Source of the DNA: Sediminibacterium sp. KACHI17
GTDB lineage: Bacteria; Bacteroidota; Bacteroidia; Chitinophagales; Chitinophagaceae
Assembly (NCBI RefSeq): GCF_040362915.1
Contig: NZ_AP029612.1
Coordinates: forward strand, 2,418,001-2,482,000
Length of the DNA stretch: 64,000 nt
Direction of reading: 5' to 3'
In this document: in pieces, positions 61,558-64,000 of the stretch
Numbering within the stretch: position 1 is the first letter of the stretch
How the letters are laid out: each line of letters starts with the position of its first letter
Position numbers and translations under genes: made by a program
Notes under the pieces: model-generated
Databases searched by the model: none
What the model was told of the DNA's origin: nothing
What the model saw: only the letters and a program-made list of their open reading frames with translations

Positions 61558-62547
61558 TTATGCCAGATCCATCACCGGTTTGTTCTGTAAAATATTTTCA
61601 ATTTTACCCATCACTTCGGTTGTCAACAACGGTAATACTTGCAGCGCTTTCAGGTTTTCTTCCAATTGTGTTTTCTTGGTCGCACCCAAAATGGCAGTGG
61701 TTACATTTGGATTTTTGATGGTCCAGGCGATAGCCATTTCAGCCAGGCTTACATTCATTTCTTGTGCCAATACCGCTAATTTTTTCACTTTCTCGATTTT
61801 GGCTTCCTGTACCCAACGCTCTTTTAACCAATCAAATCCTTGAATGGCCAGTCTGGAATCTTCAGGAATACCATTCAGGTACTTGCCTGTTAAAAAACCG
61901 GCTGCTAATGGACTCCAAATCGTAGTACCCAATCCTACATTCTGGAAAACAGGTAAATAATCCTGCTCCATCTTGAATCTTTCGAACATATTGTATTGAG
62001 GTTGTTCTACGGTTGGACCGATCAATCCATATTGCTGTGCAACACGATGTGCTTCCATGATCTCAGCGCCACTCCACTGGCTGGTACCCCAATACAAGAT
62101 CTTTCCTTGCTGAATCAGGTTGTGCATGGTCCATACCACTTCCTCAATGGGAACATTTGGATCGGGGCGATGACAAAAGAACAGATCAAGATAATCCAGC
62201 TGCAAACGCTGCAGTGCTTCATGACAGGCTTCCATCAGGTGTTTACGGCTGAGGCCTGTTTGATTGGGTTTGTTTTCTTTACCACGCCATCCGAAAAATG
62301 CTTTCGAGGAAACGGTGTAAGAAGTACGGTCCCAGTTTTTCTTTTTCAGGATCCTTCCCATCATTTTTTCACTTTCACCTAAAGCATATGCTTCTGCATT
62401 ATCAAAAAAATTAATGCCGTTATCATACGCAATACCCATCAGTTCATCAGCAATGCTGTCATCGATCTGTTTGTGAAACGTTACCCAACTGCCATAACTC
62501 AGTACACTTAGCTGTAAGCCACTTCGGCCCATTCTTCTGTATTCCAT
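61558..62547 (-). CDS. Aldo/keto reductase, K+ channel beta-subunit-like
   Basis: 329 residues. AKR barrel: MEYRRMGRSGLQLSVLSYGSW, the catalytic Asp/Tyr in NFFDNAEAYALGESE, Lys in YTVSSKAFF, His in DLFFCHRPDPNVP and the NADPH-binding C-terminus GATKKTQLEENLKAL. Reduces aldehydes or ketones with NADPH. The start is chosen at the ATG where homology begins; the frame extends to 62589. Confidence 0.88.
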   Translation of the reverse strand: MEYRRMGRSGLQLSVLSYGSWVTFHKQIDDSIADELMGIAYDNGINFFDNAEAYALGESEKMMGRILKKKNWDRTSYTVSSKAFFGWRGKENKPNQTGLSRKHLMEACHEALQRLQLDYLDLFFCHRPDPNVPIEEVVWTMHNLIQQGKILYWGTSQWSGAEIMEAHRVAQQYGLIGPTVEQPQYNMFERFKMEQDYLPVFQNVGLGTTIWSPLAAGFLTGKYLNGIPEDSRLAIQGFDWLKERWVQEAKIEKVKKLAVLAQEMNVSLAEMAIAWTIKNPNVTTAILGATKKTQLEENLKALQVLPLLTTEVMGKIENILQNKPVMDLA

Positions 62548-62666
62548 ATTGTATTTTTTAGTAATGCTGAATGAAGTCAATGGCTCCAATGAGCCGGAGC
62601 ATGCAATTTACAAAAAAGGGTGTTCAGACATTTATGGTTTCGGGTATTCTTGCCTAAATTGTTCTT

Positions 62667-64000
62667 ATGTCTACTGTATCAATTGAACATCTCAATGCCA
62701 TGCGAACCCATTTTGCATCAGGCATCACCCGTTCGTATGCTTTTCGGAAACAACAATTATTGGCTTTGAAAAAGGCCATTATTGCGCATGAGGAAGAGAT
62801 CTATTCAGCGCTGTATGCAGATCTTAAAAAGAGTCCGGAAGAATGCTGGGTCACTGAAAACGGATTTGTATTGAGTGAACTGGATCATACCATCAGCTGG
62901 TTAAGTGCCTGGATGGAACCCGAACATAAATCAACCAATCTGCTCAATCTACCCAGCAAGAGCAGAGTAATGAAAGAGCCCTTGGGTGTAGTATTGATCA
63001 TCGGTCCATGGAATTATCCTTTTCAATTGTTATTCACTCCTTTGATCGGTGCCATTGCTGCGGGAAACTGTGTTGTACTAAAACCCAGTGAGTTTGCCCC
63101 TGCTACAGAGGCTGTAATGCAAAAGATCATTGAAGCGATCTTCACCAAAGAATATATACTGTATGTACCGGGAGATGGTGCTACTGTTATTCCGGCCATG
63201 ATGAATCACTTCACTTTCGATCATGTTTTTTATACGGGAAGTACAGCGGTGGGAAAGATCATTTACAAAATGGCTGCAGAAAGATTGGTACCGGTTACAT
63301 TAGAGCTGGGCGGGAAAAGTCCATGTGTTGTGACAGAAAACGCCCATATTAAAGTGGCTGCCAATAGAATTGTTGTTACCAAATTCTCAAATGCAGGACA
63401 GATGTGTATTGCTCCCGATTATATTTTGGTGCATGCATCTGTAAAAGAGGATCTGATTGCAGCGATGAAAAAGAAGATCGTTCAATTCTTTTCAGATCAA
63501 CCACAAAACAGTCATGAGTTCGGTAAGATCATCAATGAAAAACAGTTCAACAGATTGGTGGGCTATTTAAAAGAGGGGAATATAGTGCATGGCGGAGATC
63601 ATGATATCCAACATCTATTCATCGCACCTACATTGATGGAGTCTGTATCCTTAGACAGTTCAATTATGACCGATGAGATCTTTGGTCCGATATTGCCTGT
63701 AATCACTTATCAAACAGAGGAAGAAGCATTATCGATCATTCAGAGAAATCCGAATCCGCTTGCTTTTTATATATTCTCCAATCAACAAAAAGAAGCGGAA
63801 CGATGGCTGAATCAAGTGCCTTCAGGTGCTGCTTGTATCAACAATGCCAGCTGGCATGCGACCAATCATCATTTGCCTTTTGGTGGAAGGGGTTTCAGTG
63901 GAACCGGACGTTATCATGGAAAGTACTCATTTGATACGTTCAGTCATGAAAAAGCAGTATTACAAACACCTACTTGGTTTGATCCTTCTATGAAGTATCC
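62667..64000 (+). CDS. NAD(P)-dependent aldehyde dehydrogenase (3' end outside window)
   Basis: 444 codons present and no stop reached. The class 3 ALDH pattern is full: VLIIGPWNYPFQLLFTPLIG, VLKPSEFAPATEAV, FYTGSTAVGKII, the Glu in LELGGKSPCVV, the catalytic Cys in FSNAGQMCIAPDYILVH and the C-terminal HHLPFGGRGFSGTGRYHGKYSFDTFSHEK region in part. Family length is about 455-470, so only a few residues are missing. It oxidises aldehydes; nearby aldo/keto reductase suggests related substrates but diverges in transcription. Confidence 0.92.
   Translation, partial: MSTVSIEHLNAMRTHFASGITRSYAFRKQQLLALKKAIIAHEEEIYSALYADLKKSPEECWVTENGFVLSELDHTISWLSAWMEPEHKSTNLLNLPSKSRVMKEPLGVVLIIGPWNYPFQLLFTPLIGAIAAGNCVVLKPSEFAPATEAVMQKIIEAIFTKEYILYVPGDGATVIPAMMNHFTFDHVFYTGSTAVGKIIYKMAAERLVPVTLELGGKSPCVVTENAHIKVAANRIVVTKFSNAGQMCIAPDYILVHASVKEDLIAAMKKKIVQFFSDQPQNSHEFGKIINEKQFNRLVGYLKEGNIVHGGDHDIQHLFIAPTLMESVSLDSSIMTDEIFGPILPVITYQTEEEALSIIQRNPNPLAFYIFSNQQKEAERWLNQVPSGAACINNASWHATNHHLPFGGRGFSGTGRYHGKYSFDTFSHEKAVLQTPTWFDPSMKY

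Overview
The window is a chromosomal segment of a Bacteroidota bacterium, most likely of the Chitinophagaceae type. Evidence for this is the family content (DUF2911, DUF3089, DUF2807 and DUF4097 proteins, a macroglobulin/TonB-plug protein, a type A sorting-domain protein, SusD-free TonB biology), near-absence of Shine-Dalgarno sequences, and many -7 boxes of the form TAnnTTTG a short distance before start codons. These boxes decide several start sites (kdsD, feoB, carB). No tRNA, rRNA, CRISPR array or complete insertion sequence was seen.

Layout. 1-2.1 kb: sugar-nucleotide genes (mannose-1-phosphate guanylyltransferase, cut by the window edge, and kdsD). 2.3-13.7 kb: recQ, an EEP nuclease, a small overlapping gene pair that resembles a toxin-antitoxin module, a free-standing sorting-domain-like protein, a DUF3089 lipoprotein, a 2OG-Fe(II) oxygenase, chromate transporter, ParA, an esterase and two exported unknowns. 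13.9-18 kb: an RND efflux adaptor and pump. 18-27.7 kb: pdxH, a Crp/Fnr regulator, DoxX, the C-terminal transketolase subunit, a half-length carB, a peroxiredoxin, a class A beta-lactamase-like hydrolase and feoB.

27.7-32 kb is the accessory part. It starts with 1.2 kb of 139-bp tandem repeats, palindromic elements and a block of GTATC words at exact 11-bp spacing. A visibly AT-richer set of genes follows: an exported unknown, a coupled DUF5343 + Swt1-type HEPN pair (a candidate RNA-targeting or abortive-infection module) and a Cys-rich unknown.

32-64 kb returns to core-like content: a membrane-anchored winged-helix regulator divergent from an exported protein, a subclass B1 metallo-beta-lactamase, DUF6671 and dihydroorotase, pyrH, a TolC protein, a macroglobulin/plug protein, methionine aminotransferase, a DUF2911-cystathionine synthase operon, an acpH-sdpI pair, a three-gene glycan operon (GT87, GT2, polysaccharide deacetylase), a deoxyhypusine-synthase-like protein, two tandem M28 peptidases, rpiB, tatC, a CNNM/CorC protein, a sigma-70 ECF/anti-sigma/DUF4097 operon, an aldo/keto reductase and an aldehyde dehydrogenase cut by the right edge.

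Two non-coding patterns run through the whole window. One is a dispersed palindromic element with constant arms (GTCACCCTGA...GACGAAGGGTGAC) and a core whose sequence changes from copy to copy while base-pairing is kept. The other is a set of about ten intergenic hairpins, each built by repeating its own short word. The most promising leads for undescribed biology are these two element classes, the DUF5343-HEPN island with its repeat-rich border, the half-length CarB, and the start-codon-sequestering hairpin before the glycan operon.
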